DNA of 64,000 nucleotides from Dietzia aurantiaca (GTDB lineage: Bacteria; Actinomycetota; Actinomycetes; Mycobacteriales; Mycobacteriaceae), in the NCBI RefSeq assembly GCF_021033825.1, contig NZ_JAIFXZ010000005.1, positions 124,001-188,000 on the forward strand, read 5' to 3'. Below the pieces are notes generated by a model. The model saw nothing but the letters and a program-made list of their open reading frames with translations, made no database searches and was not told where the DNA came from. Made by a program: the position numbers and the translations under genes. Below are positions 24,876 through 38,192 of the stretch, piece by piece; positions within the stretch are counted from its first letter, which is position 1, and the number at the start of each line of letters is the position of its first letter.

Positions 24876-26372
24876 ATGACCACCACCGAGCCGAGCAAGA
24901 CCGGCCCCACCTTCGCCAGCCTGGACCCCCGCGACGGCACGGTCCTCGCGGAGTACCCGATCGCCGGCCCGGAGGAGGTCGCCCTCGCCGTGGAGCGAGC
25001 CCGCGCCGCCGCCGCGTGGTGGGCGACGCAGGGGCCGCGTGGTCGGCGAGAATGGTTGCTGGAGTACAAGCGTGCGATCTCCTCCCGCGCGGCCGAGCTG
25101 GCGGCGCTGATCTCCGCCGAGACCGGTAAGCCGGACGAGGACGCGACCCTCGAGGTGTTGCTCGCGGTCGGCCACCTGGAGTGGGCCGCCAAGAACGCCA
25201 ACAAGGTCCTTCGTCGTCGCTCCGTCTCGGCCGGCCTGCTCATGAGCAACCAGTCCGCGTACGTCGAGTACCAGCCGTTCGGGGTGGTGGGGGCGATCGG
25301 CCCGTGGAACTACCCGGTCTTCACCCCGATGGGCACGCTGTCCTACGCCATGGCCGCCGGTAACGCGGTCGTGTTCAAGCCCAGCGAGTTCACACCGGGT
25401 GTCGGGGTGTGGCTCGCCGAGGTCTGGGATTCGCTCGGCGCCTCCCAGCCGCTCATCCAGACCATCACCGGTGACGGCTCGACCGGCGCCGCGCTGTGCA
25501 GGGCCGGTGTCGACAAACTGGCCTTCACCGGTTCCGCGGCGACGGGCCGCAAGGTCATGGCCGCGTGCGCCGAGACCCTCACCCCGGTCGTCATCGAGGG
25601 CGGCGGCAAGGACGCGGTGCTCATCGACAAGGACGCGAATCTCGATGCCGCTGTGGATCAGACCGTCTTCGGCGCCATGGGCAACGCGGGCCAGACCTGC
25701 GCCGGCGTCGAGCGGATCTACGTGCACGAGGACGTCCACGAGGCGTTCGTCCACAAGTTCGCCGCGAAGGTCCGCGCACTGTCGCCCGGCACCTCGATCA
25801 GCTCGAGCTACGGTCCCATGACCATGCCCTCGCAGGTCGACATCATCCGCCGCCACGTCAAGGACGCGATCGCCCGCGGCGGCAGGGCCGTGGTCGGTGG
25901 CGAGGAGTCGGTGGGCGACCGGATCGTCGAGCCGGTCGTGCTGGTCGACGTGCCGGAGGATTCGACCGCGATCACCGAGGAGACCTTCGGCCCGACCGTG
26001 ACCATCAACAAGGTGCGCGACCTGGAGGAGGGCGTCGAGAAGGCCAACGCCGTCAACTACGGACTGGGCAGCGCGATCTTCACCAAGGACCGCAAGCGTG
26101 GACTCGCACTCGCGGAGAAGGTCGATGCCGGCATGGTCTCGATCAACTCGTTCCTCGCGTTCGCCGGCATCGCGGCCCTGCCGTTCGGGGGCTCGGGCGA
26201 GTCGGGCTTCGGCCGGATCCACGGCGCCGACGGGTTGCGGGAGTTCTCCCGCCCGCGCTCGATCACGGTCGAGAAGTTCGCCGCCCCGCTCAATCTCATG
26301 ACGATGACCCGCAAGCCGCGGGACATCAAGATCGTCAAGTGGATGCTCACCAACGTCCAGGGAAAGATGTGA
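24876..26372 (+). CDS. Aldehyde dehydrogenase (NAD(P)-dependent)
   Basis: 498-residue ALDH-superfamily enzyme oxidising an aldehyde to a carboxylate. It has GAIGPWNYPVFTPMGTLSYA (cofactor pocket), FTGSAATGRKVMA, the general base E241 in VIEGGGKDA, the nucleophile C275 in GQTCAG and EETFGPTVTINKV. The ATG at 24876 follows GGGAGG. It begins a three-gene unit with two DUF2236 proteins. If those cleave a double bond oxidatively, this enzyme is well placed to oxidise the aldehyde product before CoA activation. Confidence 0.94.
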   Translation: MTTTEPSKTGPTFASLDPRDGTVLAEYPIAGPEEVALAVERARAAAAWWATQGPRGRREWLLEYKRAISSRAAELAALISAETGKPDEDATLEVLLAVGHLEWAAKNANKVLRRRSVSAGLLMSNQSAYVEYQPFGVVGAIGPWNYPVFTPMGTLSYAMAAGNAVVFKPSEFTPGVGVWLAEVWDSLGASQPLIQTITGDGSTGAALCRAGVDKLAFTGSAATGRKVMAACAETLTPVVIEGGGKDAVLIDKDANLDAAVDQTVFGAMGNAGQTCAGVERIYVHEDVHEAFVHKFAAKVRALSPGTSISSSYGPMTMPSQVDIIRRHVKDAIARGGRAVVGGEESVGDRIVEPVVLVDVPEDSTAITEETFGPTVTINKVRDLEEGVEKANAVNYGLGSAIFTKDRKRGLALAEKVDAGMVSINSFLAFAGIAALPFGGSGESGFGRIHGADGLREFSRPRSITVEKFAAPLNLMTMTRKPRDIKIVKWMLTNVQGKM

Positions 26373-26379
26373 TCCAGGC

Positions 26380-27504
26380 ATGACCGCGACCACGCCAGGT
26401 ACGACCGGGGATGTGTCGACGACGACGAAGCCGTCGCTGTCGTCGTCCGACACCCGGCAGCAGACGGTCCCCGGGGTGTTCGGTCCGATCCCGGTGGACA
26501 TGGTCCCCGACGCGGACAGGGCGCATCCGCTCACGGCCACCGTGCCGTTCAAGCCGGGCCGCTGGTACTGGCGCGATCTCATCGCGTCGCTCGACCCGGT
26601 GACGGACGCGGCGGAGATCCACCGCATCACCGCCGCGTACGAGTTCCCGTGGGATTACCAGCGGGCGCTCGAGCTGGCGCTGTACCGCACGTACTGCGTG
26701 CCGTCGGTCTCGGCGGTGCTGGCCGGGGCGGGCAACTTCCGGGACGCTCCGCAGCAGCGGTACGACGACACGGCGCTGCTCATGGCCGAACTCGTGGAGC
26801 ACGGTGTCGATTCGACGCGCGGCAAGGAGTCGCTGCGGGTGATCAACCGGCAGCACGCGATGTACGACATCACGAACGACGACATGCTGTACGTACTGTC
26901 GACGTTCATCTACGAGCCGCTCGAGTGGATCGACGCTAACGGCTGGCGCCGGCTGCACCCAAACGAGCGGCTGGCCGCGTTCCACTTCTACCGCGGGGTG
27001 GGGCAGCGGATGAACATCACCGACATCCCGGAGGACATGGGCGAGTTCCGGCGCTGGCGGGACGCCTACGAGGCCCGGGTGTTCCGCTACGCGGACACCA
27101 ACAACGAGATCGGCAACTACACGCTCGACCTCATGTGCGCGTGGTACCCGCAGTCGATGCGGCCTCTGGTCCGCAAGGTCGTGCAGTCGCTCATCGACGA
27201 CGACATGGCGCGGGCCTTCGGCTTCCCGGCACCGGCGCCGCGCGTACGTGGAGCCGCCTACTCGGCGATCCGCCTGCGGTCGCGCATCATCCGCTGGTTC
27301 CCGGTCCGTCGTAAGGCGTACGGCACGGAGGGCACGGAGAACCGGACCTATCCCGGTTACCCGACCGGATACCGGCCCGCGGACCTCGGGGCGCACCCCA
27401 TCACGCCCCGGGATCGGATGGCGGGCGGCGGGTGCCCGGTCCCCCACGGGGTGGCCGCGGCCGGCGGATCCGGGGGAGGAGCGCCCGAGGGGGAGGTGGC
27501 GTGA
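26380..27504 (+). CDS. Oxygenase MpaB family protein (DUF2236), first copy
   Basis: 374-residue DUF2236 protein, related to mycophenolate-pathway MpaB and rubber oxygenases, which use haem and O2. Key region: LRVINRQHAMYDITNDDMLY (His159 probable haem ligand), then LSTFIYEPLEWID and LAAFHFYRGVGQRMNITDIP. The tail after residue ~300 is basic then Gly/Pro-rich. The substrate is not known. The ATG at 26380 lies 7 bases after the ALDH stop. Its own stop overlaps the next DUF2236 gene, so the two are co-translated and may form one complex. Confidence 0.85.
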   Translation: MTATTPGTTGDVSTTTKPSLSSSDTRQQTVPGVFGPIPVDMVPDADRAHPLTATVPFKPGRWYWRDLIASLDPVTDAAEIHRITAAYEFPWDYQRALELALYRTYCVPSVSAVLAGAGNFRDAPQQRYDDTALLMAELVEHGVDSTRGKESLRVINRQHAMYDITNDDMLYVLSTFIYEPLEWIDANGWRRLHPNERLAAFHFYRGVGQRMNITDIPEDMGEFRRWRDAYEARVFRYADTNNEIGNYTLDLMCAWYPQSMRPLVRKVVQSLIDDDMARAFGFPAPAPRVRGAAYSAIRLRSRIIRWFPVRRKAYGTEGTENRTYPGYPTGYRPADLGAHPITPRDRMAGGGCPVPHGVAAAGGSGGGAPEGEVA

Positions 27505-28718
27505 CCACGGACGCGGCGCCGGCCCGGCCGGTCGGTGCTCCGGACCGGTTTGCCGCCGACGAGCGGTGGGGCGCCCGGGCGGCGCTGCTGCTCCGGCCGT
27601 TCGCCGACGTGCGATCGGGGCCCACGCCGGCCGAGCGGGCCCGGATCGCCGAGGCGCTGGGCTCAGGGGACCCGGTGGCCGATGTGGTGCTCGAGTCGAT
27701 CTCCCGTGGTGACACCACGATGGCCCGGGTGCGGGCGGCTCTGGACGCGGCGGTATCCGGCGAGGCGGCGCCGGCGGGGGAGCCGGACGAGGTCACGGTC
27801 TTCGTGCGCGCGGTCACTGAGCTGCCCGACTGGCTGGACCCCGAGCTCGCCGACCGGGGGGCCCGGGTCTGCCTCCGTGCCGGGCTGACCGGTCAGTACG
27901 TGCTGGGCGACCTGGCCCTGCTGGGCGGCTACCGGCCGGCGGCGACCACCGAGGTGCTCGCCTCGACGGGGCGCCTCACGGGGGAGGGCACCGCGAAGCG
28001 GGTCGCAGAGACCATGGCCTGGTGGCACGCGGTCGCCGCGCCCGACGGCTGGCGGCCGGGCAGTCCCGGCTGGGAGACCACCGTGCATGTGCGCCTCATG
28101 CACGCGCGGGTCAACCGGGCGATGCTCGACAAGGGATGGGACGTCGCGGCCAAGGGCCAGCCCATCAACCAGGCCGACATGGCGGCCACCAACGGTCTGT
28201 TCTCGGCCACGTTCCTGTTGGGCACGCTCGTGCTGGGCATCCCGCACACGCCGTCCGACGCCCGCGCGGTCATGCACCTGTGGCGCTGGATGGGGTGGGT
28301 GATGGGGGTTGATGAGGACTTCCTGCATGACACTCCCCGGCGCGCGCTGCGGGACATGTACCACTTCCTGCGCACGTCCCCGCCGCCCGACCAGAACTCG
28401 GTGATCCTGGGCCGGGCACTGCTGGACTCGTACGGGCACACGGACTTCCCGCATCTGCCGACGCTTCGCCGGCGGCTGGACGTGGCCCGCCACCGGGCCA
28501 CGGCGACCTACCTCAACGGCCCCGCCGGGATGCGTGAGCTGGGGCAGAGACCGGCCGTGCCGTGGTATCCGGCGCTGCTCATCCCGGCCAACCTGGCCGC
28601 CCACGGGGCCGCGCTGGTGTCGCCGAAGGTGCGGAATGCCCTCGAGCGTCGCGGCTACCGTCGGATCCGCCGGCAGATCACCCGCTACTCGCGCGGGGCC
28701 GTCTCGCCCCTCGCCTGA
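27501..28718 (+). CDS. Lcp-like oxygenase (DUF2236), second copy
   Basis: 405-residue DUF2236 protein of the latex-clearing-protein branch. The core has ASTGRLTGEGTAKRVAETMA, WWHAVAAPDGW and VHVRLMHARVNRAM, where His201 aligns with the proximal haem ligand of Lcp and the preceding R..ET segment with its catalytic pocket. Lcp enzymes cleave isoprenoid double bonds with O2 to give aldehyde and ketone ends. No signal peptide is seen, unlike secreted Lcp, so an intracellular substrate is expected. GTG start overlaps the previous stop codon; an 11-bp hairpin follows the gene. Confidence 0.83.
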   Translation: MTTDAAPARPVGAPDRFAADERWGARAALLLRPFADVRSGPTPAERARIAEALGSGDPVADVVLESISRGDTTMARVRAALDAAVSGEAAPAGEPDEVTVFVRAVTELPDWLDPELADRGARVCLRAGLTGQYVLGDLALLGGYRPAATTEVLASTGRLTGEGTAKRVAETMAWWHAVAAPDGWRPGSPGWETTVHVRLMHARVNRAMLDKGWDVAAKGQPINQADMAATNGLFSATFLLGTLVLGIPHTPSDARAVMHLWRWMGWVMGVDEDFLHDTPRRALRDMYHFLRTSPPPDQNSVILGRALLDSYGHTDFPHLPTLRRRLDVARHRATATYLNGPAGMRELGQRPAVPWYPALLIPANLAAHGAALVSPKVRNALERRGYRRIRRQITRYSRGAVSPLA

Positions 28719-28828
28719 CCGCCCGTCGGCCGGCGTGGCACGCCGCTGCCGATGAGAAGCAGGCTGTGGCCCGGAGCCGCCCCGTCCGCCGCCCCGGCTG
28801 CCGGCCCGGCGGTCACATCGACAAGAGC

Positions 28829-28866
28829 GTTCCGCACACGACTTCCGAGAGAATGGTGTGCGGAAC
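28829..28866 (+). terminator. 11-bp inverted repeat between convergent genes
   Basis: GTTCCGCACAC (28829-28839) and GTGTGCGGAAC (28856-28866) are exact reverse complements around a 16-base spacer. They lie in the 188-base gap between the Lcp-like gene and the convergent TetR gene and are followed by CCTCTTCTCG on the plus strand. A bidirectional terminator is the simplest reading. Confidence 0.55.
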
Positions 28867-28906
28867 CCTCTTCTCGTTGCGACGGTCAGGAGTTCGGCGT
28901 GGGTGA

Positions 28907-30346
28907 TCAACGGGGGAGGAGCACGGTTCCGGCGAGTTGACCGAATCGTGGTGCGGCAGCCGGGTCGAAACCGGTTCCCTGGCCGCCGTCGAGAACCACC
29001 GCGAGGGCGGCGTGGACCCGCACGCGGGCCGTCGCGTCGTCACTCGCATCCGCCGGGTCGCTGCTACCGGGCGTCCCCGCGTCGCGGACGAGCCGCGCCC
29101 ACCGGTCGAGCTGCCGACGTTGGGAGCGGCGCAGTCGATGGCGGTCCTCGGCGTCGATCGCCCCCAGTTCCGAGTGGTAGAGCATCAGGTCGGGCCCGTG
29201 GGAGAACGCGATCGACACGTACGCGTCCAGCATGTCGGTGAGGGCGTCGGCGGGGCCGGTCTCGGCACTGTTCATCGCGGCGTGACTGTCCAACAGCCCC
29301 TCCACCAGCGTGGCGGTCCGGTCCACGGCAGCGGTCAACAGCGCCGACTTACCGGGGAAATGTCGGTAGAGCGCGGACGCGGCGACGCCGACATCGGCGC
29401 CGATCGACTCCATCGACACACTGTCGTAGCCCGACGAATGGAACCTGGCGATCGCGGCGGTGATGGCACCTTCGCGGGTCGCCGCGCCCCCGCGAAGACG
29501 AGGAACACCACCGCCGCCGGAGCGCAGACCGCTGCTCCCGCCGCTGCTGCTGACGTCGTTGCCGGAGCGCAGACCGCTGCTGCCGCTGCTGCCGCTGCTG
29601 CCGCTGCTGCCGCTGCTGCCGCTGCTCCCGCTGCTGCCGGCGGTCTCGGTGCCGGTGGCGCCGCCGGGGCGGCGAGGCGGGGCAACCGTCGCGAGGTCAT
29701 CGGCGATCGAGGTCATGAGCGCGACCGAGTCGGCGTCGGTCAACTCGATTCGATGGTGGCCGAGCGAGGCGATACACGAGAGGATCGCCGCAGCTGCCGA
29801 GTTCGCGCCGGCCGGGTGGCCGTCTCGTCGTCGTCCCCGAACGGCGTCGGCGAGCCGGCACCGGACGCGGGCGTCGACCTCGAGCACCGCGGCGCGATCC
29901 CCGGGCGTGAGGTAGCGCCCCTGCCAGCGATACAGCGCCGCCCGCGACCGGTGGCCCAGCGTGGTGCGCGTGATGGACGCGACCATCTCCTCGAGGGTCG
30001 GTGGCGTGTCGTGGCCGGATACGGCTGCGGCGACCGTGGACTCGGAGGCCGCCTCGAGCGCCAGGGCCAGGGTGGCGACGGCATCGCGGAACATCTCGTA
30101 CTTCCCCGGCACGTGTCGGTAGAGCGCGCCGGGAGTGACCGCGAGGCGCTCGGCGATGTGCTCGACCCGCGTGGAGTGATACCCGCGACGGGTGAACTCG
30201 TCGGCGGCCACCAGCGCTATATCCGCACGTCGGGAGCCCACTTCGGGCGCGCAGAGCGACGCGATCGGCGTCTCGGGATGCGTGGGCGAGGAGGTCACGA
30301 AGGCTCGGCTCTCGGGTTGGTCGGAAGCGGGGTGTGATCTTGACAA
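28907..30346 (-). CDS. Tandem TetR-type regulator, Mce3R-like
   Basis: 479-residue single-chain protein with two TetR/AcrR domains. Domain 1 (~residues 37-225) has [20 protein letters not shown] and the recognition helix [15 protein letters not shown]. Domain 2 (~290-479) has [20 protein letters not shown] and [15 protein letters not shown]. Between them lies a linker of seven Gly-Ser-Ser units plus two SGLRSG motifs. M. tuberculosis Mce3R has the same tandem design and represses a mce operon and a nearby lipid operon. Here the gene diverges from the thiolase-mce run over a palindrome at 30379. The start is uncertain: TTG at 30346 is the longest, GTG at 30298 is possible. Confidence 0.88.
   Translation of the reverse strand: MSRSHPASDQPESRAFVTSSPTHPETPIASLCAPEVGSRRADIALVAADEFTRRGYHSTRVEHIAERLAVTPGALYRHVPGKYEMFRDAVATLALALEAASESTVAAAVSGHDTPPTLEEMVASITRTTLGHRSRAALYRWQGRYLTPGDRAAVLEVDARVRCRLADAVRGRRRDGHPAGANSAAAAILSCIASLGHHRIELTDADSVALMTSIADDLATVAPPRRPGGATGTETAGSSGSSGSSGSSGSSGSSGSSGLRSGNDVSSSGGSSGLRSGGGGVPRLRGGAATREGAITAAIARFHSSGYDSVSMESIGADVGVAASALYRHFPGKSALLTAAVDRTATLVEGLLDSHAAMNSAETGPADALTDMLDAYVSIAFSHGPDLMLYHSELGAIDAEDRHRLRRSQRRQLDRWARLVRDAGTPGSSDPADASDDATARVRVHAALAVVLDGGQGTGFDPAAAPRFGQLAGTVLLPR
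29516..29581. repeat. 21-bp direct repeat pair within the TetR linker
   Basis: The 21 bases at 29516-29536 recur exactly at 29561-29581, starting GCCGGAGCGCAGACC. On the coding strand both copies encode SGLRSG. With the adjacent 9-bp array this shows that the linker grew by repeated duplication. Confidence 0.75.
29576..29638. repeat. 9-bp tandem repeat encoding (Gly-Ser-Ser)7
   Basis: Seven head-to-tail copies of GCTGCTGCC (plus strand), the sixth with one base change. They encode Gly-Ser-Ser repeats in the linker of the tandem TetR protein. The unit length keeps the frame, so copy-number changes would lengthen or shorten the linker without breaking the gene. Confidence 0.9.
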
Positions 30347-30378
30347 CAGCGGCTACAGTGGCCATAGTAAACCCCAAT

Positions 30379-30394
30379 TCACAGATATATGTGA
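30379..30394 (+). promoter_or_regulatory. Palindromic operator, site B
   Basis: TCACA-GATATA-TGTGA, a perfect 5 + 5 base inverted repeat, extended to the right as TGTGATCGA. It lies in the 118-base gap between the tandem-TetR gene and the divergent thiolase gene and shares ATATATGTGATC exactly with site A. Position and symmetry suggest that the TetR protein binds here and controls both directions. Confidence 0.65.
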
Positions 30395-30464
30395 TCGAAT
30401 CTACGTAGCCGTCACTCCGGCGACGGCGAATTCCACAAGCAAACGCGGAAGGGAACTCCCACCC

Positions 30465-31682
30465 ATGTCAGTGCCCGAGGCCTTCATCTACGACGCGGTG
30501 CGCACGCCCCGCGGACGGGGCAAGTCCAGCGGTTCGCTCCACAGTGTCGCGCCGATCGATCTCGCGGTCGGCGTGCTGCAGTCGGTGGTGGAGCGCAACT
30601 CCAGCCTTGATCCCGCGCAGATCGAGGACGTGGTCATGGGCATCGTCGGCCCGGTCGGCGAGCAGGGAGCGGTGCTGCCGCGGATCGCGGCGATCGCCGC
30701 CGGGCTGCCGGAGACCGTCGCCGGCGTCCAGGAGAACCGCTTCTGCGCGTCCGGGCTTGAGGCGGTCAACCTGGCCGCGCAGAAGGTCCGCGCCGGTTGG
30801 GAGGACCTGGTCATCGCCGGCGGCGTCGAGTCGATGTCGCGCGTACCGATGGGCTCGGACGGTGGCGCGTGGGCGCAGAACCCGCGCGTCAACTACTCCA
30901 CGTCGTTCGTGCCGCAGGGCATCGGCGCCGACCTGATCGCCACGATCGAGGGCTTCGGTCGCCGTGACGTGGACGAGTTCGCCGCCCGCTCGCAGGAGCT
31001 CGCCTCCGCGGCCTGGGACGACGGCCGCTTCGCCCGCTCGGTGGTCCCCGTGGTGGACCTGGCCGGTCAGGTCATGCTCGATCATGACGAGCACATCCGC
31101 CGCGGCACCACCGCGGACGACCTGGCGTCCCTGAAGCCCTCGTTCGCCGCGCTCGGTGAGCAGGCGGGGTTCGACGCCGTGGCGCTGCAGAAGTACCACG
31201 CGGTCGAGAGGATCGACCACGTCCACCACGCAGGTAACTCGTCGGGAATCGTCGACGGCGCCACGGCGATGCTGATAGGCAACGCCGCCGCCGGTGAGCG
31301 CAACGGCCTGACCCCGCGCGCCCGTATCGTCTCGGCGGCCGTGATCGGCTCGGAGCCGACCATCATGCTGACCGGACCGACGCCGGCCGCGCGCAAGGCG
31401 CTGGCCAAGGCGGGTCTGACGATCGGCGACATCGACCTGTTCGAGGTCAACGAGGCGTTCGCGGCGGTCCCGATGAAGTTCGCCAAGGACCTCGATGTGC
31501 CGATGGAGAAGATCAACGTCAACGGCGGGGCGATCGCCATGGGCCACCCGCTCGGCGCCACCGGCGCGATGATCCTGGGCACCGCGCTGGACGAGCTCGA
31601 ACGCCGCGATGCCCGTTACGCCCTGGCCACGCTGTGTGTGGGCGCCGGTATGGGCATCGCCACCGTCATCGAACGTCTCTAG
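30465..31682 (+). CDS. Thiolase (acetyl-CoA C-acyltransferase)
   Basis: 405-residue beta-ketothiolase that splits 3-ketoacyl-CoA with CoA in the last step of beta-oxidation. Catalytic residues are C94 in [12 protein letters not shown]361 in [11 protein letters not shown] and C391 in TLCVGAGMG. The ATG at 30465 follows GGAAGGGAA. It is the first gene of the long plus-strand run leading to the mce genes and is separated from the TetR gene by site B, so repression by that protein is likely. Paired with the following hydratase/dehydrogenase it forms the FadAB-type module. Confidence 0.95.
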   Translation: MSVPEAFIYDAVRTPRGRGKSSGSLHSVAPIDLAVGVLQSVVERNSSLDPAQIEDVVMGIVGPVGEQGAVLPRIAAIAAGLPETVAGVQENRFCASGLEAVNLAAQKVRAGWEDLVIAGGVESMSRVPMGSDGGAWAQNPRVNYSTSFVPQGIGADLIATIEGFGRRDVDEFAARSQELASAAWDDGRFARSVVPVVDLAGQVMLDHDEHIRRGTTADDLASLKPSFAALGEQAGFDAVALQKYHAVERIDHVHHAGNSSGIVDGATAMLIGNAAAGERNGLTPRARIVSAAVIGSEPTIMLTGPTPAARKALAKAGLTIGDIDLFEVNEAFAAVPMKFAKDLDVPMEKINVNGGAIAMGHPLGATGAMILGTALDELERRDARYALATLCVGAGMGIATVIERL

Positions 31683-31726
31683 ATCCCGCGCCGGCCGCAT
31701 ACCTGACAAGGACGAGAAACCCTCTC

Positions 31727-35714
<3,988 letters not shown>

Positions 35715-35762
35715 CCGCACGACCGTTCCGTCCTCCCACCGCACCGACGAAAGGCCGAGACC

Positions 35763-37352
35763 ATGACCACCGCCACGGACCCCATCGCGGACCTCCACGC
35801 CGCCCGGCGCAACACCTGGAACACGTGGGTGGGCACCCACGCCGAGATGAACCCCGACGGGGAGGCCCTGCGGTTCATGGGCCAGACCACCACGTGGAAG
35901 CAGCTGGACGAGCGCAGCGGTCGCTTCGCCGACGCGCTCGCGCGACGCGGGGTCGGCAAGGGCGACCGGGTCATGCTCATCACGCTCAACAACCCCGAGT
36001 TCATCGAGGCGGTTCTGGGCATCAACGAACTCGGCGCCATCGCGGTGCCGGTGAACTTCCGGCTCACCCCGGGCGAGCTCGCCTACCTGGTCAGCGACTG
36101 CACGCCGAAGGTCGTCGTCACCGACGCCATGCTCGCCCCGCTGGTCGGCGCCATCCGCGCCCAGGGCGAGGAGCCGGGTGAGCACATCGTGATCGGGGGC
36201 GAGCGCGGTGTGGACGCCCAGACCACCTACGCGGACGCGATCGCCGAGGAGGGCGCGCCCCACGAGCCGGTCGACGTCCCCGAGGACGCGACCTCGCTGA
36301 TCATGTACACCTCCGGCACCACGGGCCGACCCAAGGGCGCGATGCTCTCCTACGAGAACATGACGGCCCAGGCGCTCACCTGCATCCGCGTGTTCCGCCT
36401 CTTCGACGAGGAGGGGCGGGCGCTGTGCGCCGCCCCGATGTTCCACATCGCGGCGCTCGGCTCGATCGCCCCGAGCCTCCAGCTCGGCGGGACCACCGTG
36501 ATCCACCCGCTGCAGGCGTTCGACCCGGCCGCACTCCTCGACACACTCGAGGCGGAGCAGATCACCAGCATCTTCCTGGTGCCGGTGCAGTGGCAGGCCG
36601 TCTGCGCCGAGCAGCAGGCCCGCCCGAGGAACCTGGTCCTGCGCAACATCTCCTGGGGCGCCGCGCCGTCGACCGACACGATCCTGCGCGCGATGTCGGA
36701 GACGTTCCCGGACGCCCTCAACTGCGCTGTCTTCGGCCAGACCGAGATGAGCCCCATCACCTGCGCCCTCGACGGCGACGACGCGATCCGCAAACTCGGC
36801 TCCGTCGGCAAGGTCATCCCCACGATCCAGGCCCGGGTCGTAGACGGCTTCGGTGAGCCCGTCGCCCCCGGCGAGGTCGGGGAGATCGTCTACCGCGGCC
36901 CCACCACCATGTCCGGCTACTGGAACAAGCCGGCCGAGACCGCCGAGGCCTTCGACGGCGGCTGGTTCCACTCCGGCGACCTGGTCCGCATGGATCCCGA
37001 GGGCTTCGTCTACGTGGTGGACCGCAAGAAGGACATGCTGATCTCCGGCGGCGAGAACATCTACTGCGCCGAGGTGGAGAACGTCATCGCCGGCCACGAG
37101 CGCATCCGTGAGGTCGCCGTGATCGGCCGCAAGGACGACAAGTGGGGCGAGGTCCCGGTCGCGGTGGTCGCGCTCAACGACTCGGAGGGCCCGGACCTGC
37201 GCCTGGAGGAGCTCACCGAGTGGCTGCGCGACAAGCTCGCCGGCTTCAAGCTCCCCAAGCACCTGGTGGTCATCGACGAGCTGCCCCGCAACGCCAGCGG
37301 CAAGGTCGTCAAGGGCACGCTCCGGTCCGATCACGGCACCGTCGGCGTCTGA
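35763..37352 (+). CDS. Acyl-CoA synthetase (class I AMP-forming ligase, FadD type)
   Basis: 529-residue adenylate-forming ligase that activates a carboxylic acid to its CoA thioester. Motifs in order: MYTSGTTGRPKGAMLSYENM (P-loop, ~residues 181-200), FGQTEMSPIT (A5), GYWNKPAETAEAFDGGWFHS with TGDL-type SGDLV, DRKKDMLISGGENIY (hinge), and the C-terminal catalytic Lys in NASGKVVKGTLR. It lies 15 bases upstream of the mce permease genes, so activation is probably coupled to uptake of the imported acid. Confidence 0.94.
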   Translation: MTTATDPIADLHAARRNTWNTWVGTHAEMNPDGEALRFMGQTTTWKQLDERSGRFADALARRGVGKGDRVMLITLNNPEFIEAVLGINELGAIAVPVNFRLTPGELAYLVSDCTPKVVVTDAMLAPLVGAIRAQGEEPGEHIVIGGERGVDAQTTYADAIAEEGAPHEPVDVPEDATSLIMYTSGTTGRPKGAMLSYENMTAQALTCIRVFRLFDEEGRALCAAPMFHIAALGSIAPSLQLGGTTVIHPLQAFDPAALLDTLEAEQITSIFLVPVQWQAVCAEQQARPRNLVLRNISWGAAPSTDTILRAMSETFPDALNCAVFGQTEMSPITCALDGDDAIRKLGSVGKVIPTIQARVVDGFGEPVAPGEVGEIVYRGPTTMSGYWNKPAETAEAFDGGWFHSGDLVRMDPEGFVYVVDRKKDMLISGGENIYCAEVENVIAGHERIREVAVIGRKDDKWGEVPVAVVALNDSEGPDLRLEELTEWLRDKLAGFKLPKHLVVIDELPRNASGKVVKGTLRSDHGTVGV

Positions 37353-37367
37353 TCCGGTCGTAGACCC

Positions 37368-38177
37368 ATGACCTTCCACCTGCCCACCGGCCGCGGCCCG
37401 GTCACCGACCTGTCAGGCCAGGTCGGCTCGCTCGTCGGGTTCTCGGTGTTCACGCTGCTGGAGTGCGTGAAGACGGTGGCGCGCGGACGGCTCTCGTTGA
37501 CCGAGACCCGTGACCAGGCACTGTTCATCGCGCGCGTCTGCTCGATCCCGGCACTGCTGCTCATGCTGCCGGTGGGCGTGCTCGTCGCGGTGTCGGTGGG
37601 GGAGATGGCCGGCCGACTGGGGGCGGCCGGTTATGCGGGGGCCGTGGTGGCGTTCGTGGTGGTGGGCCAGGCCTCGGCTCTGGTGTGTGCGCTCATGCTC
37701 GCCGGGGTCGGGGGTTCGGCGATCTGCGCGGACCTGGGGTCGCGGACCATCCGCGAGGAGGTCGAGGCGATGGAGGTCATGGGACTCGACGTGGTGGAGC
37801 GGCTGGTCGTGCCGCGGGTGATCGCCACGATCCTGGTGGCGGTGGTGATGTGTGCGTTGGTCACCGCCATGGGCGTGGTCGCCTGCCTGATCTACCAGGT
37901 GTACGGCCAGGGGGAGTCGGCCGGCGCGTTCCTACAGACGTTGAGCGCGTATGGCCGACCGTCCGATCTGTGGATGGCGATGGTCAAGTCGATCGCCTTC
38001 GCGATCGTCTCCGCACTCATCGCCACGTTCAAGGGGCTGCACGCGAGCGGGGGCTCGAGTGGTGTCGCGGACGCGGTCAACGAGACGGTCGTGTTGGCGT
38101 TCGTCACTGTCTTCGTCATCAACACGGTCTTCTCCGCGGTCTACGGTCTCGTGGTGCCCTCGGTCGGAAAGTACTAG
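37368..38177 (+). CDS. yrbEA: Mce-system permease YrbEA (MlaE family)
   Basis: 269-residue integral membrane permease of the MlaE/YrbE family, the first of the two that form the inner-membrane core of a Mce lipid importer. About five hydrophobic segments follow an amphipathic N-terminal helix (QVGSLVGFSVFTLLECVKTV). The coupling region is GSRTIREEVEAMEVMGLDVV, matching the EExDAL-type motif that contacts the MceG/Mkl ATPase. No ATPase gene is present in this window, as usual in mycolata where one MceG serves several operons. Second permease 15 bases downstream. Confidence 0.95.
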   Translation: MTFHLPTGRGPVTDLSGQVGSLVGFSVFTLLECVKTVARGRLSLTETRDQALFIARVCSIPALLLMLPVGVLVAVSVGEMAGRLGAAGYAGAVVAFVVVGQASALVCALMLAGVGGSAICADLGSRTIREEVEAMEVMGLDVVERLVVPRVIATILVAVVMCALVTAMGVVACLIYQVYGQGESAGAFLQTLSAYGRPSDLWMAMVKSIAFAIVSALIATFKGLHASGGSSGVADAVNETVVLAFVTVFVINTVFSAVYGLVVPSVGKY

Positions 38178-38192
38178 AGGGGCGCGGGGGCC

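Noticed and set aside
29576-29638. Tandem repeats as a possible CRISPR array
   Set aside because: The 9-bp units are directly adjacent without spacers and lie in frame within a coding region; no cas genes are present.
30347-30464. KstR-type steroid operator upstream of the thiolase gene
   Set aside because: I looked for the TnnAACnnGTTnnA pattern in the gap and did not find it; the only clear palindrome is TCACA-GATATA-TGTGA.
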